64,000 nt of DNA from Phytoseiulus persimilis (lineage: Eukaryota; Arthropoda; Arachnida; Mesostigmata; Phytoseiidae), in contig CM075102.1 in NCBI GenBank assembly GCA_037576195.1, forward strand, positions 3,596,001 through 3,660,000. The letters are read 5' to 3'. Of this stretch, positions 1 to 14,993 are shown one piece after another. The translations under genes and the position numbers were made by a program. Position 1 is the stretch's first letter; each line of letters begins with the position of its first letter. Under the pieces are notes generated by a model. The model worked only from the letters and a program-made list of their open reading frames with translations. It did no database searches and was not told the DNA's origin.

Positions 1-3000
1 AAATCGGGAGCTCCCCAATGTTCCACAGCTCGCAGATCTGGAGAGGCGGCTCATCCTCCGACCCGGTGAAATCTCCTTCGAAGTATCCAACAGAGAACTT
101 TATTGCTTCGCAGGTGTCTTTCCATGATCGTGCGACTTATGGGATTTGCAAGTGTTCGATGAGATGCAAAAGTCAGATGAGGTTCTATCTCCCCCTCTCT
201 CGGTGATTTCTGTTGGCTCATCTTTTTTCTCGCGCCGAACCAGGCAAGTGGGAGGATAGAAAACTGTTTCACTTGGACGGCGCGGCGAGTTTAGGGTGAA
301 CTTTGACGCTTCGCGAACCACGCATTTATCGAATTCAAATGGGACAGCAAGCAGATGAGTCCCCCGATGCGCTGCACCATGCGTGGGCATTTTACACATC
401 GAATCAGCCTCTAGGTTAGAAAGCGCATTAATGTCGGGAATCAACGATCAGAAAACGTGAATGGTTCAAATTCCGCGACGCAGCACGTGGAACAACGGAG
501 GGAGGTTCACGTTAGTTGAATCGAGCTGGATCGAAGGGCTACTCGTTTTGAGTACCGCGCGACGACCGGGTACCTCCTCGCACTTTTTCTCGAAATTTGA
601 GCGCTGCGGCCCCAGGTGCGAGAGCTTTCGTCGTTCAGAGCCTTCGACCAACCGAGAATGAGAGTTCCCGAGACCAGGCGCGGGTGGAAAGTCCCTTCTC
701 CCAGGAAACTATTCTGTGAAGAGACAGCCAGTGTATTTCTGCGCGAAGTCAAGGTCAGCAGATATTAAAATCGCTTGGCCGTGACTCTCAGAAGCCTTCC
801 CTCATTTGGAGGCCTTGACCTCCGGAGTTACGCCCGAGTTCTTCAGCTGCGAGCTCGACTCTCGGGTTCTCTCAGCGACGTTTCGCAGTTGGGTAAGCTC
901 CGTCGCTTCCCATCACCACACTGTCGCATGATGAGATCCATGCTGGGTCGATGTGCGCGAGTATGCTCTCACTGAGGGCGGATTGGTTGTTGTGTCGCGC
1001 TGTCGCGTTCGCTCGCTCGGCGGCTGTCTATACGACCGCTCGGCTTCATTTTGGTCTCGCTGAGTAATCCACCCCGGCTTAGGTCTCGGGATCGTTTCGG
1101 TCTGGCTCAGACCCTGCTGCTGCGGACCAGAAAATTCGGACGAACGCGACTCACTCGGGCGCAGATTCGGTGATGACCCCTCTCTCGTTCGTCCGGGGGA
1201 TGCATCGGCCCGACCAGATGGCGAGGAACCTGCATCGGATCGTTTCGCGTATTTCCGCCGTAGTTTCTGCGGGAAATCTCAAGTGGAGCCGGGAATGCTC
1301 GCCCGCTTCCTGGAAACGTCCGAAGCGGATTGGCGAAACGTCGGCTGACGAGGTGGTTGAGCAACCGGCGCCGGATAACAGACGACCTTGTCCGGCTCGA
1401 GCTTCCTGAGCGTTTAGAGGGGGATTCGTCGCGGCGTGTCAGGATTCGCTTCGCCCGTTCCGATTCGCTAAGGCCGCCGTCGTTGCCTCCCGCACGGTGA
1501 GCCGATACGAAGCGGCTTCAGCGAGCCATGGTTTTCGGTGCAGGCATCCTCGAATACGCCCCACGAACCATGCTCAACTCGCTCATCATGCATCAGTCCG
1601 CTGCTGTCTAGGCAACTCGGAAGCACTAACTTCCCGAACACGGCTCGCCATCTGCTGCTCGACGTGGTGCAGGTGGCGCGGCTCGGATCTTCGCCCGGTC
1701 AGAGTTAGTCTGTACAACGATTTGACGTGCGCGTTTTAATTTTAGCCGGGGCCTAGATGACGACTCTCTTCGGATGACAGTTTTATAACTTTCGTGAGAG
1801 CACTTGCGAGCGAATAGATAGACGCCTATCCGTTGACAGGCGGCGACGGCCGCTTCGGGGGTATGTCGACATCGGGACTTCCTCAGAGGCAAGCAGTCGA
1901 ACGGTTCCGATGCTGAGTTTTTGCGCGAGAGTGGAATGCGACCGGAGTTCGGGCATGCATCTTGAATCCAAAGTCAAAACGAGGGTTCTTCAATTCAGTT
2001 GCAAAGGTGCCGCGTGGTCATTTTTTGCGGATGGCTTCCGGGGTTTGTTCCCATGCTCGAGGAATAGATGGAAGGGGCTCCATTGGAAGTGGATCCCACT
2101 CAATCACCGACAGAATTTTGGAACATTTCAAACGAGTCAGCCTGCTTACAAACCAGAGCCTAACGGAGCAAACGAACGAATAGACCGGTGGTCGCATTTG
2201 TTCGGATAGAAGAGTCACAACGCCAGATGGCTTCACAATGGGAAGCGACTGCCGACTTTGCGCCCGGCTTTCAGATCAAGGAAAGGAATTTGGCTTGGTC
2301 TCAGCGGATTCAGGTTGCTGGAGAGAATTCAGAGAAGACGGAGTCTTCCAATCAACGGCGATCCGCGTCAACCCATTCCCCTCTGCCCGTTTCAAGGAGA
2401 ACGAGTTTTCCCGCGCGTGAGAAGCTGCTGAAAATTGTTCCGGTCTAAGCAGGAATCGAACTACACGCTCGAGAGCACGAACCTTCGGGGCTCAGACCCA
2501 AAGGCAGTTGAGGAGGGAGGAAGACACCCGGGATCTCCGAGCGCCGTCTGAACTGCGGGGAGAATGTGGAAATAATTTTCATTGCCGAAACCCTCAGGCT
2601 CTGCGGGGACGGCAATGGTGATGGCAGCGGCAGTTCGAGCGGGCAGTTTGATATTTTCCGGTCACACCCGCAATAAATATCCTTTCGCCAGCCGCGATTC
2701 CCCCGCAAACCTTTACTCTACGCTATTTTCTCACCATTGCACGGAGACCATCTGCCCCGTCCTCTGCTGCGCACGTCGCACGTATCTCTTCCCGTGTCGA
2801 TCGGCGACGTTGAGCGAACTTTCGTTTCTCGTTTTCAGGGCTCGGACTAGGACAGTTTTCGTAGACGCTCGAATCGCGACTCAGCTGCCTTCGTCGATTC
2901 CATCAATCACGAACATTTTCAGTGAGTATATCGACTAATTTCATGGTTTTCCCATCTTTTCAACCTCGGGGGAAAAAACACACAAAGAGAGATCCTGCCG

Positions 3001-6000
3001 TGAAGGCTATCCAGTAGCCGGCTTTCGCGGATTCGGGAGATCCAGTCGAAACAGTAACCCTTTCGACTGACAGGGAGCTGGCGTGTAAAATTCATTTATT
3101 TTTCAACGACCTCGTGCCGGTCGTTCTGAACAGGAAACATGGCCCGCTCCCTCTCCGCTGTGTTTTCCTCTCTTCTCAGAGAAGGAGACGGAGAACGAGT
3201 GAAATTTTGACGTGACGAATCTCGTTTCAAGTGGCGTATCGGATCTGAGAGCGCCACAAGCCGGCCGGGCAACAAACCAACCGATCGACAGGCCGGCAAC
3301 GATCCGAGCGAGAGTTCCGCGGATTTTTTCCTGTGGGATCACAAAAACGCCCTGAGAAATAACGAAAAAGAATTTCACGCCAACTTAAACCCGACACCAG
3401 CCCGCTCACCCTGAGCCAATGTTTGGTCGGATTCCGATCGAATCCACGGGATCTCGTGAGGAAATTTCGCCTCACGAATTCGCCTGCTCCAAGTGGGGCG
3501 GCTCCCCTCGGGCCGTCGACCTATCCCGGTCCAGCTGAAATGAGGATTTCCCGAAACAACAATCGGATACTTCATTCTCGGAGCGAGCGCTTCATAGAAA
3601 ATGAAACTCGGAAACCTAAAAAATAATCCGCTGACTGCTATCCTCCCCAAAACAGACAGAGGCTGCATTCATGAGGGATGGCGGAGTGCGGGAGGGAGAC
3701 TCAGCAAGTCGAAGCCAAGCTGGTTCTCCTCCTTCCCGGAGGTGCGATCTCAATTACCTCCTCGGAAGACAACGGGCCAGGGGTCTGTCACCAACAGCTG
3801 GGCTGTTGGAACCTGCGAGAGCTCCCGACGACGGCTATCCACCAGCCTTAGCCATAGACGGGTAATCCTCCTATCGCACCCTCAGCGACTCCCGGACACG
3901 CTTCGCTCAGCGAAGCGCCCACACACAACTGATTCAAAGAGTTGTCTTTACCAGAGCACTCCGACTGTTGAACGCCTTCGTCGTTCGAGCGAATTCGGCC
4001 GAAGGGCATCAGGTGCCCAACCGGCTCCCGCTCAGCCTCGGGCCAAACATTGCTGCTGAGATGACGATCGTTAGAGACAAAGCGAATCGCTGCTGGGGGT
4101 AGTTTTCTCCTGCAGAACCCAAACTAACGAGTTGGGGGAATAGTCAGTTCAACGACTCCCGATACGAGACCCGCAGTCGTGAGCTGTTTCTGATCGGACC
4201 CGGTCCGAGTCGACGACGGGGACACGGGCTCGAATCAGGGGCAAAGCTCAGACAGCCGCCTCGCTCGGCCAATGCTCAAACACCGCGAACCATCGCGAGA
4301 AATGAAGAAGAAAGGATCAGGCCGACGAGTTGGGCTTTGTCAACGACGTTGTATCCTTCCTCGAGAGGCCGCTGTTTCCTCCGCGGTGGAGGCTGCGCTC
4401 TGATCAGAGGCTGTCAACACCGGCGCTCGTCACCTCGAGGAACGTTTCAAAATGGCTGTGACTCACCTCGAACGCGCGAGGTTGACACGCGCAGAGTGAG
4501 GTCTCAGAGCGAATCGCGTCCGGTGCATAAATGTTCTCCATTCGATGAGGGGGTCTGCTGCGGACGAATTCCGGAAATCAGACCCTCCAGCTTGAATTTC
4601 GGCTCGTGGACCGTCTTCTTCGTCAGTGATGAGCCTGCTCGGCAAGCTCGTGTGTCCGACTGGCCGTCGTTCCCGATTGATCATCTCTACCTCGTTTCGG
4701 GTCGTTCCCGTTCGCTCGACGGAGTCCTCCTCGGCTCTCGCGGTCATGTTTCCAGCCTGTTCGACGCTTGTCATCGATTCGGAAATGAACGGGAGGGGAG
4801 ATGATCCGAAACAGCCGCAGTGAAGCTGCAGAAGCGACCGAGAGCGAGAAAGTCCGCGAGAGCTCGAGAGGAGAGTCTCCGGATGGAAGAGATAGAACTC
4901 CGAAGGGAACTGTGTACAATGATGGTCCGGCGGACTGTTTCCGTCTGATCGCCATTACACGACCGAGGGAACGAATCGAAAAGGAGCACCGGAGGAAGTA
5001 GAAGTGCAAGACTACTTATTGATGAAAAGCTCCGAGAGATTACAGAGGGAGAGGGGGAAAGAAGTGGAACGATCGAAAAAATGAGATCACCAGATGAGTC
5101 AAGAGGTTCGTTAGCTGAACAAACGAGATCGCCGACTCAAGAACGGCCGAGCGATTCTTCCGCTCGCTCGCCGGCCGGCCGGTTCGTAATCAGAACACCA
5201 TATTCTCCGCCCGCCCTGGAAGAGAGCAATCACAGGAAGAGAGGGAAAGAAATCATAAGAATATAAAAGTGAGCGAGAGAGAATACAATGGCAGCTCGAA
5301 CAGGAAACGAGGATGCCCCGGATGCAGCTCCACAGAAAACTTTCCTTATGACGCACTGACAAAGCAAACGCCTCGGAGAACTGTCCGAGAACGTCGGGGA
5401 TCTTGGCGAAGTCGTCGTTTTCTCGTTTGCCCTCCTTGAACGCGTCTCCTTTCCGCTGACATCAATTGGGGACGGAGCTCCCCATTCCGATTTGGGGAAA
5501 TTCCGCAGAACTCGCAGCTGTCTGGAAACATAACTAATTATCACCGATCGTACGGCTGCAGAGGGAGGGCTGAAATTTTCATTCAAAAACACAATGCAAG
5601 TCAGTTCCAACCCGATTCGTCTGGGGATCTAGACTTGGATAGCCACAGCGTGTCTTTCTCTGCATTCCCTCGAAATCACATCGTGATTTCAGTCATCGTG
5701 TCGCCAACAAAACCGGGACTGACAGTTTTCATCGAAACAACGTCACGGACTCGACGTGGAACCGATTCTTCACACGTTTTAGCCGCGATTTGGGAAGCAT
5801 TGCTCGTATAGGGACTTTGATCGTTGTATTCCGACCCAACCGCGAATTGAAGGCTCCTGCAGAGAACCACCCCTATCAGGAACATCTCGATGGATCTGGA
5901 AATTCGATTGAGAGCCCCGTGATTTGGAAACAGCGCGCCACCCTCGGACCATGGAGGACGGTTCCCACGTGGTGGTGCGATTCGAGGTACCAGTTTTGGC

Positions 6001-9000
6001 TTCCATCAGGAGAGTTCGTTGAATTCACGCATCAAGGGAGTGATCTGGAATTCTAGATAAGGGCCGAAAGAGGATCACAGGGGAACTCGCTACGTCATCG
6101 TCCTCATGTTTCGGAGAGGGTCACCTTCGTAGAGAATGACGGGCTCTGAATCTACTCCCCTACTGCTGTGAAGTTGCCTCGAAAATTCACGAGTCCGTGA
6201 CACCCATCATGACCACCTCGATCCAGGAATTCGCTCCGTCATCGTTTCTCCTCGGGTTCGCCCCCTTTTGGAAAGTCTCGTTGCGTCGATGCCGCCCATT
6301 TGCCCCTCCAAACTCACTCTAACGCTCTTCGCCCGTCTGAAGCGCTTCTTCCCGATCTCTCCTAACCGACCCAACGGTCGCCTCGACGGACGGAGAGCCT
6401 TCCTGATGTAATCGATTCAGCCGTGAGCTTGCTGGCGTAATGATTTGCTGCTCACGAAACGTTCGCCGAGTTTCATTCATTCGAAGCCACGAGAGCCCGC
6501 TCCGCTCACTCCCTCAGGCAGCTCCGAGTCCAACAGTAGGCGGTCGCTCCTTCACTCACTCACTCGCTCGCTTGGAGGGTTATGATAATTTCAGGGTAGA
6601 GCCCGGTAACGGGGTGCTCGTAGCCAGTTCGCTAGCCGGCCGTTCGGCTTCCCTGATAGTTGCCGGTTTCTTCCACGCGCTCAGACTTTGCTACAACGTT
6701 TAGCGTGGCGGCGGCGTGGAGTGAATGCTTAATGGACACGAGGCGCGCATCCGTTGCAGCTCTGTCATTACTTCCAGAGAGGGTTAGCATTGCGAAATCG
6801 AGTTTCAACTCTCAGCTCCTCCCGACCCCCTCAGAGACGCAACCACAATGAAAACAAAGCCCGGCTCAGAGATAATGAATTCGAACGGCAAAAGTTCCCA
6901 ATTGCACGGGAACTCCACTGCGTGAACAGAGCCGGAGCTGCCGTTGTGGTGGCCTCGTCCCTCCTGAGAGGACGTCACTTTGAAACGGTCCCAAGACCCG
7001 CAAACAAAAGACTCCTCCGTGCATCAATCTCTATTTACAACAAGCAATCCATCCATCCATCCAGCTTCGCCGAGCCCGCCGTCTGGGATCGGGGCAATCT
7101 TTGCATCTATCTCCGTTTCCTCAATGAGAATATCTCGCTTGGTCCTCTGCCACCATATTATATTCAGTCGACGAGCGGGCAGTTATAATGAAGCTCAATG
7201 CCAAGTCAGCCGGAAGAATCTTGCCCTCCGTCAAAAAGATATGCCCTGTCCGCTGCGCCCATCGCGCTGTGAGTCCGGCCGTTAGCCCGGTTTCCCTTTT
7301 CCGCGGACAATGGCGGACAATGCGATCTCGTTTCCGGTACAACTTCCGACCTCCCTACCCGAACTTGATGAAGAACAAGTGGCTTCCACGGAAGTCAGAT
7401 TCAACTCTAGCCGCCGCTCCGACCTCGCGGATCTCCCTCGGAGCTCCCCGGCTTCGCCCCGTCGCAGTCTTGCGAGGACTTCCTCTCTCGATCCTTTCTT
7501 CTCTTTTTGTAGATGATTCTGTACCCCATGTCCCTCCTCGAGCATGCGGTATCGCTTCCTCGACGGTGAAAAAACTCGGCAAGGCCGCCGGAGAGATCTG
7601 CTCTCGTCCGCTTCGTTCACCGGCACCCATCCATGCAGAACATTCCTCCGGAGAAGAGGAGCGGGGCCGGGCAGAGGGACGCTTTGGGGGCGCGGACTGC
7701 AACTGCCCGCCCAGTCTGCTGACCAGAATGGAGTCGTAACGATCATTCAACACACAGACCAGACTTCATTCATTCGTTCCACTTCTTTCACACACGCAAG
7801 CGCTTGTTAATTTCATTCCAACACATTAAAATCGATCAGCCAGAGTGCAGCGTCTGCACGTGTTTTTTTGTTCCACGCTGATCCCTCAGAAATCTCCTCA
7901 GCTTTGCTCTGATCCTCCTAGCTCCGGGGCCCAGACGTTGAGTACCATGAACCCTGGTGGCGTCAGAGAAGAAGTTGACTGCTTTCCACGGGTCGAACCA
8001 TGGAGCTCATCGTCACCGATTGTGACGAGAACTCGCCCCGTTCCCTAAATACGGCCAGATGGTAAACTCTTCAGCAGGGATCGGCGATTCGAGTCAGGTC
8101 TACAGGAGTGCGAACATCAGCCCAGGTTGTCGAATGAGGCATGCTGATTGTTTACAGTTGGTTTTTAACTTGATCGAAGCCTGCGGCCCACAAAATGCTT
8201 ACATTCGTGTAGCTCGCACCGTCTGAAACGTTTTCAAATGGCGGCCGCTCCACGTGACCTTCCGGGGTCACGAGATTCGCACCAGGCTAACCGAGACCCG
8301 AGTTACTAGGACCGCTAGAATCGTATCTTCCATCGGAAGCTGCTTGGTGGAAGGTACAAAGTGACTTCGGATCATCGCTCGCACACCATGAAACTGTCAT
8401 AGTGACCGTGCCCTATAGATTCGAGTTTGGTGCGTTTTTCAGAGATGCGCGTCAGGCTCCGACGACGTGCCACGGACCGCATCGATCTACGGCAGTTTCC
8501 GATCGGCGTAGAGGACGAACGTCCTTGGAAGCTCAGTACGCTCTTCCGGGGTTGGTGTGCGCGAAAGATCGGCGATGGCGTGGCGGTGTTGGCGTGTGAA
8601 CCCGCGCGAAGATATTGCCAATAAGGATGAACGAACGGAGGGACCATCTAGCGAGCCAGGGAGGATGGCAGTCAACGGCTTTTATCGCGGGCTGGGTCGG
8701 GTTGGCCCTTCTTCGTCCTGTTTTGAATATGACCCCAGTCTTATCGCGTAGCCCAGCCTACGGTACAGGCGGCTGCGAAGCGATATGGCTTCGGATATAA
8801 GTCGGCGCGTTCAAACTCGGCGGGCCGGCCGGCGGCGGCGGCCGTGCTCTCCCGCGCTCCGGTCGCTCACTCACGGTTGTCCTACAGCGGGCCCCGTCCG
8901 TTCGAATATTGGATATTGGACATTGGCACGAAGATCTCCGATGTTGTCTTCGCAGCCTCGGATCCCGGGACCAGCCGACGAGTGCCGGCACTTGTGCGCT

Positions 9001-12000
9001 GCAACCACGTCTCCGATGACGACGAGAGCAGAGACAGGACACCAATAGATCCATCCATGAATGGAAAATGTACATGGAACGAAGATAGCTGGCTGACTCG
9101 CTCGGGAGGAAGGAAGCGAGCAGAGGACTCGCCAGATAGTGACGCATTCGTCCTCTGGAACATCTCTCTGAATCGAGCGTCAAATGAAGCTTTTTATGGG
9201 AAGTCCGCAGCTCGCGAACGTTTGTTAGCCCCCTGCCCGAGCCAGCCCGCGATTCAAGGGAACTGGCTCTCGTTTACGGTGTTTGTCCTCCTGCAGCTGG
9301 TTGTTGGCCTTCCGTGGTCGTTGCTGGCATGATATCTCAAGCTCACTTTCCCGATCATCGGAGGCACGGGAACTGCCGCCAGCCCATGTGGTGCTCACGG
9401 TTTGCAGCGGAATTCTCGTAGCGACATCATCGCGTCGTACCGGAGGTTTTTTCTTCATCTGGCTCGAGAATCGACCTGGCTCATTCGCTTCGATCTGGAT
9501 TTCTCTGATTGGCACAAAACTGAATGATTTTCACGACGATTCTTCCGAACCCCGGATGCAAATGCGGGAGAGTCTCAGCGAGTCGACAGGTTCTTTCGAT
9601 GTAGTTCCTGCGACGTTCGCGGAACGCGAGTTTTGACAGAATCTTCCAAGTGCCCGCGGAGGATGACTGTTTGTCCCGGATAGCGCCGATCCCAGATACT
9701 GCAGCAGTATATAGTTGCGAAGAAAATTCCTCATCGATGAGACAGAATCAATAAGAAGTCCCGCCTCCATCCTAGGACTTTATTAGAGCGGCCATGGTGA
9801 GTCGGGAATTTTCTCACTCTTCCTTGTTTTGCTTATGGCGCAGCGGAAAATTTTCGGATCTCTTCGCGATCGATGGCTGGAACGATGAATCATCTCTCTC
9901 GTTCACCCAATTGGTCGACAATCGCAGTTTCTACAGCGGCGCAAGAATGCCATCCCTCTTCCATTTGTTTCACAAAAATGACCGAGAGACTTCTATTGTC
10001 AACCGATCGAGTTCGTGCTGGTTCTCTCGGATGTGGGAAGATTCAATCAACTCGCCGTTTGAAATGGCGAGAATCGGGTCTGAGTTCGGCATTGGTAACC
10101 GATCACATCAGCTTCACAAAAATCGTTGACTTCTCAACGAAGTCTTGTTCTCGATGCATACCCCCGCCTTATTTCCTCCGAGATAACTTTTCGATGGCGA
10201 AAAGCGGGGTAGCCAGTAGCAAACTCCACGTATGCAGTATCCCGCAACCGTTATGGAGGGGGTTCGTTATACGCAGATTCACAGTGTTCCAGAATCTGTT
10301 TACGGATACATTTCAGCGAAGCCCACATAGAATTCTCGACGAACAGTTCTCGGCGGTGATTCTCTATTCTGAGAATGCGGCCGCGCACTGAGAAGTGAAT
10401 CTGGCCGCCTCACCGAACACCTTGAGCATAAACCCGGGGACACCCGGGGAGCATAAAGACAGGGAAGTTCTCCATGAGTATCACCTTCCGCGAGACCCAT
10501 TGCACAAGCTCCATCTCAGCTGTTGGAATTCATTGCTTGACATCGCCATGATTAAGAGCAACGGACAAAAACTCCGATTTGTATCCGAATCCCTGTAGCT
10601 GAGCACGAACTCAAGTGAGTCTCTGTATCAAAAATTCAGTCAATGGATGATGCTCGGGGAATTTCGCAGTTCCGCGATCCTGAGACTGCTGGTCCTGACT
10701 CATCACTGCAAGATTAACTTTCTGTATCGTTGGAACGAAAGTAGATTAGGTGATATTAATCGATCTAGGACACGCATCGCTCAGCGAACTTCAGAGGCAC
10801 GATTGGCGGACCAGGTTACGGAATTATAGCGCTCATTTCGGCTCTTTCAAGGCGAGTAGCACTACATCGAATGAACGCTGGGATCCGAGAAAACTTCCAT
10901 GGGAGCTTGGTGACGAGCGACCGTATGAAATGGTTCACGCGATATCTCTTTAGAAGGTCCCTCGTGGGAGATACCAGCAGGTCAGAGATCGAGGGGATCA
11001 AAGTGGGAAAATCTAGTGAACGTCATTGCGAACGTGAGCACATCGGGTTCTCCGTGACTTTCGAGGCTTATCGGCTCCGTTGTTTTGATTGATCCCGAAA
11101 CCGAGAGGCCAGAAGAACTGGAACACATGTGACATGTCGCGAATGTTGCTTCCGAGCCGTCGACCGCGCACCAACCATCAAAGCCTACGTCGCTCGTCAC
11201 AACGAGCGTCTTTGATACATCCCACAACGATCGTTCTCCAGAACTGATCTCGGGGAACAACGGTTCTCGTTTAGAGTCTTCACGGACGAACGCCTTTCGA
11301 GTTGGGACCACATGTAAAACCACACTCGGTAGGAGTCGTTCGACGATTAACCGCTAGTTACCGGAGAATACATTCGTTTCGTCCAGACAGATTCTTCTGC
11401 GTTCGCTCAGCCGCGGTCCGGTTCAAACTCGAGTGTGGGCCCCTGCTACCGTAGCGATCGTCTCAAGTTGCTCGAGAAGCAGTCCGCTCTTCAGGCTCTC
11501 AATTGATTCTCCGTGTTGCCCGGACTGATTCTCCAACCGTTTCGATGCACTCCCGGACAGCGGAAGACAAACCGTTCGGGATATTTTCTTTAACTTCGGA
11601 GCATCCGAGGCGGCTTTCGCAAGCAAGCCGAAATTCTGCGTTCCATCCAATCGATGTGAACGCGTTAACGCGTGCACGTGAACGCAGCATGTGCTCGTGC
11701 GCGTGCGCAATTGGAACGCGCAGAAAAAGAGGATTCATCGGTGGCTGCTCTTCTTCAAACTGAAACTGGTGGCCTTAGAGCTCGCTGGGCCTTATGGAGA
11801 GTCACCCGACGGTGAGGACTTGCTCCGATACTTGCTCCTACCGTATAAAATCGTCACCCGAGGGGCTCTGCCGGAGCAGGTCGCATGTTTGGCAGTCGAA
11901 CTACCTGATGTAGATCTCAGGAAGACCTCTTGCTCGGTTTCCGAAGAGGAAAAGGGAAAATAGCAGAAAAACTCGAGCTGGAGTCGAGGGGGCGGGCGAA

Positions 12001-13929
12001 CGTCACTCTGCGGCGGAGCAAGAGCAAACATGTGACCAGTGGATGATGCAAATAAAAACTTCGAGTGCCTCAAACTGCGAGTTTTTACTCTTTCCCCGAA
12101 CGTGGCGAAGTTCGCTCAAATAGCCAAAATAAATTGGTTTGTAGCCAGCCGGGATCGTTGGCTCTTGCGTTTTTGCTTCAATTCTTTCCTTCGACAAGGG
12201 CCAACCGGTGGCCACGGTGGCAGCGAATGCCTGATGGAGAAAGACCGAGTTCCGGCTGTCGGTCAGAATTTCAGCCATCCCTTGCGTCGGAGCGCAAGGT
12301 CTCGGGGGGAGTCCTCCTTGCTCCATACGAGCATTCCCGTCTGGCTAGTTCACCGATAACGGAGCTGCGCCAGAGGGAAGTAACAGAACGTCTTCTTATG
12401 ATCTCGGTCTCGACATTGAATTTGGTGACCCAGAAGCTTTCATCTTCTGAGTACATTCGTGCGCGAATGCGACCATGAGCGGTCATCATTCAACCCCGCG
12501 AAGTCTCTCCCAGAAAGAGTCCGTCCTTTCGAGTATCGTCATTCCGTCGATTCTAGAAGTTGATTGCGAAATCGATAGAATCAGTGCTCGAGCAATCTTG
12601 CGAGCTGTGCTATCACCGAACGTACTGATCCATCCGTGGCTCGGCTGATCTGAGGCACGCACTGAGGCGCAGAATCGCAACACGGCAGTTACGCTGTATT
12701 GATTGAGAGTTCGAAGCGCAGGTGAGCTGTATTTCGGAATAAGTGTCGCAACAGACCTCTGAGAACTCAGGTATCGAAGACCGATCGAAGGGGTCGGAGC
12801 CTCTAACTTCGAGTGGTCTCCTTCGTTTAATGGTCACTGGCCATCGGTTTCGCGGCTGGGTAGATCAAAATCTTCGTCCCGGTCCACTCCGCGGGAAGGA
12901 GCCAAACTCTCCAAGCTCATCACTGCTGATGCGGGAGGGAGATGAGCGCGCCGCGAGATTTTAGAACAATCGCTGGGAAGCCCCTTGGAAAAAGCTTGGG
13001 ATCAGGTTTTCTCAAGATCCGCACGCGGTGGCAGCAGCAGCGGTGACAGCGGCGAGGCCCCAACGCGACGGAGCGTCACACGACGGTGGTAGTCGCCGAG
13101 ATTTTTATCAAAAGAACGTCCGACGTCGACCACGGAAAAACGGGTGAGACGACCGGCAGACCTCAACGACTCCCCGAGATTCAATTTCATATTTCCCTTT
13201 GGTGTGCGCGGCGCCTTTTGTTGGCTCGGATCGCTGGTCTGGTTTCGCAGAGTCGAGATTCCACGGTGAAGTCAGGTGAGAAAAGACTGTCAATTAGAGT
13301 CACCGGCTCGGCGGCGGACCGACTGGGGAAGCGTAGCTGGCGGCTGCTGAGAGAAGTCTGAGTAGAACCCTGATCGACGGGCTGAGTGCGGCTGAACAGG
13401 AGCCGTCGGCGCAGAACAAACGTAAAACCGCCGTAGGAAACGACGCGGGACTAGTCGGGCGACACCTACAGGAAATGAGGTCTTATATTCATGGGTGGAT
13501 GAAGGGGAAGACTGCCGACTACGCTATCTTCATGAGAATGATCGTACATATTCACTCGAACACATCCTTAACTTGAATTCTTCACAAAATCTATCACGAA
13601 AACCACGTTCGAAAACCGGAAATTTCATAGCTTGCAGCCGAGCCGGCTCCAAGTTCATATCAAATGAGCATTGTGAGACAATCCAAAAGCTCCGATATCA
13701 GGCATCATTTCCCGGAGTCCAGGATCCGAGATTCGAATTCTCAGACCGGGATTTTCCGAAGGATATGATGACGTTAAGGGAGAACGCAACCAGACGACCA
13801 GATTCGGAATTCCAGATGTTTCAGTAGAGGGAGTCCGGAGCATTGAAGTCGGGTCTAAATCGGTGTGGAAAAACTCAGCAGTGTCTCACCTTGCAGAAAA
13901 TCACTTTCCGGAACATAGGGCTAAGGCAG

Positions 13930-13963
13930 ATGATTCATCGGACTGGCCAGTCCGGTGAATCAT
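13930..13963. repeat. 34-bp near-perfect palindrome
   Basis: The left half (17 bp from 13930) is the reverse complement of the right half with one mismatch and no loop. The centre is GACTGGCCAGTC. It could be a dimeric protein-binding site or a relic of a small inverted-repeat element. No gene lies close by. Confidence 0.7.
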
Positions 13964-14651
13964 TTTGCGGATCAGGCGGTTCGAGGATTCAAATACCGGA
14001 CCGATCGGTCCTCACCGGATTCAGGACTCCGGAAAATCATGCCTATCTGGTATTCTGAATAGCTTCGGTCTCGATTTCCATCTGTAAATTCTCAGCTGAA
14101 ACCGTCTCGAAAATGGGAACCTCGTGACATATCGAACAGATATGTCTTCTGGTGTGGACATGGAGAAAGCGACATTAAACTGCATGACGCGATTCTGGCC
14201 CCCATAGTGCTTGACAGTTCGACTCGGAAACTTCGACGCTCAACTTATCGGAAGGAGGGCTGTTTTGGAGGTGGAGACTGGGAACAAGTGTTTGGAGACA
14301 AAAACGTTTCCCCACTGTCCAACTCGATAAAGGATCAAATCGCCAAAAAGGTCAATCATCGGTAATCTTTTCTCGGAAATGAGTGGATTTCGAAGCAAAA
14401 AACGATGTGAAGCCTACTCTTGATACGAGGACTGAATGAGAGACAACTCTGCAACAATACGGATACTGGCCGACACCTGGCATCACACCAACGTTCGCAG
14501 AAGCCCGCAGGTGGTTTTCAGAACCGCGAGCCCGCGTTCTATATTTTTTTCGGATGGCCGCAATGGGAAGCCCGCAGGTAGAGACCGCGGACTGTCCGAG
14601 AACCCCGACGGCCCACAACACTTGCCCGAGATCACGTGGCTCAGATAGCGG

Positions 14652-14683
14652 GGATATGAGCATTTCAAGTTTTCAAATCTCGC
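14652..14683 (+). repeat. Short dispersed copy of foldback-arm sequence
   Basis: About 32 bp beginning GATATGAGCATTT and ending CAAATCTCGC match the right arm of the foldback element near 19470 with about two differences. This suggests that the arm sequence is, or was, a dispersed repeat. Confidence 0.55.
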
Positions 14684-14987
14684 CAGACGAGCCCACAGCC
14701 GTAGCCTCCGCGACCTCGGTCGCCGGTCGGTGGGAAATATGAGAAGGGAACCCGAAGTAATTCCTACTGAGGGACGTTCCAGGTTCCCCACATTCGGAGA
14801 CTCGAGTTCGATCGATGGTTTTTCCCTTGTTCATCGCCGTCTGGAAACTCCGATCAACCATCCAAATCTGGGTGTTACACTTCGTATAGAGCCCGGCGGT
14901 TGAAAAGACCGCTTGCTCGGTACGCGACTCGACGAACCGCGAGTTCTTGAAGAGCATTCCAAGCATGGATACCGGAAATATCTCGAT

Positions 14988-14993
14988 TTTATT
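14988..14993 (-). terminator. Candidate poly(A) signal of the NUDCD3-like gene
   Basis: AATAAA on the minus strand, about 305 nt beyond the stop codon of the NUDCD3-like gene. It is the nearest canonical hexamer I noticed. There is no direct evidence of use. Confidence 0.3.

Noticed and set aside
5676-5885. 69-codon minus-strand frame with a signal-peptide-like start (MFLIGVVLC)
   Set aside because: The hydrophobic part is short and interrupted by Arg. There is no Cys framework or cleavage motif to support a secreted peptide.
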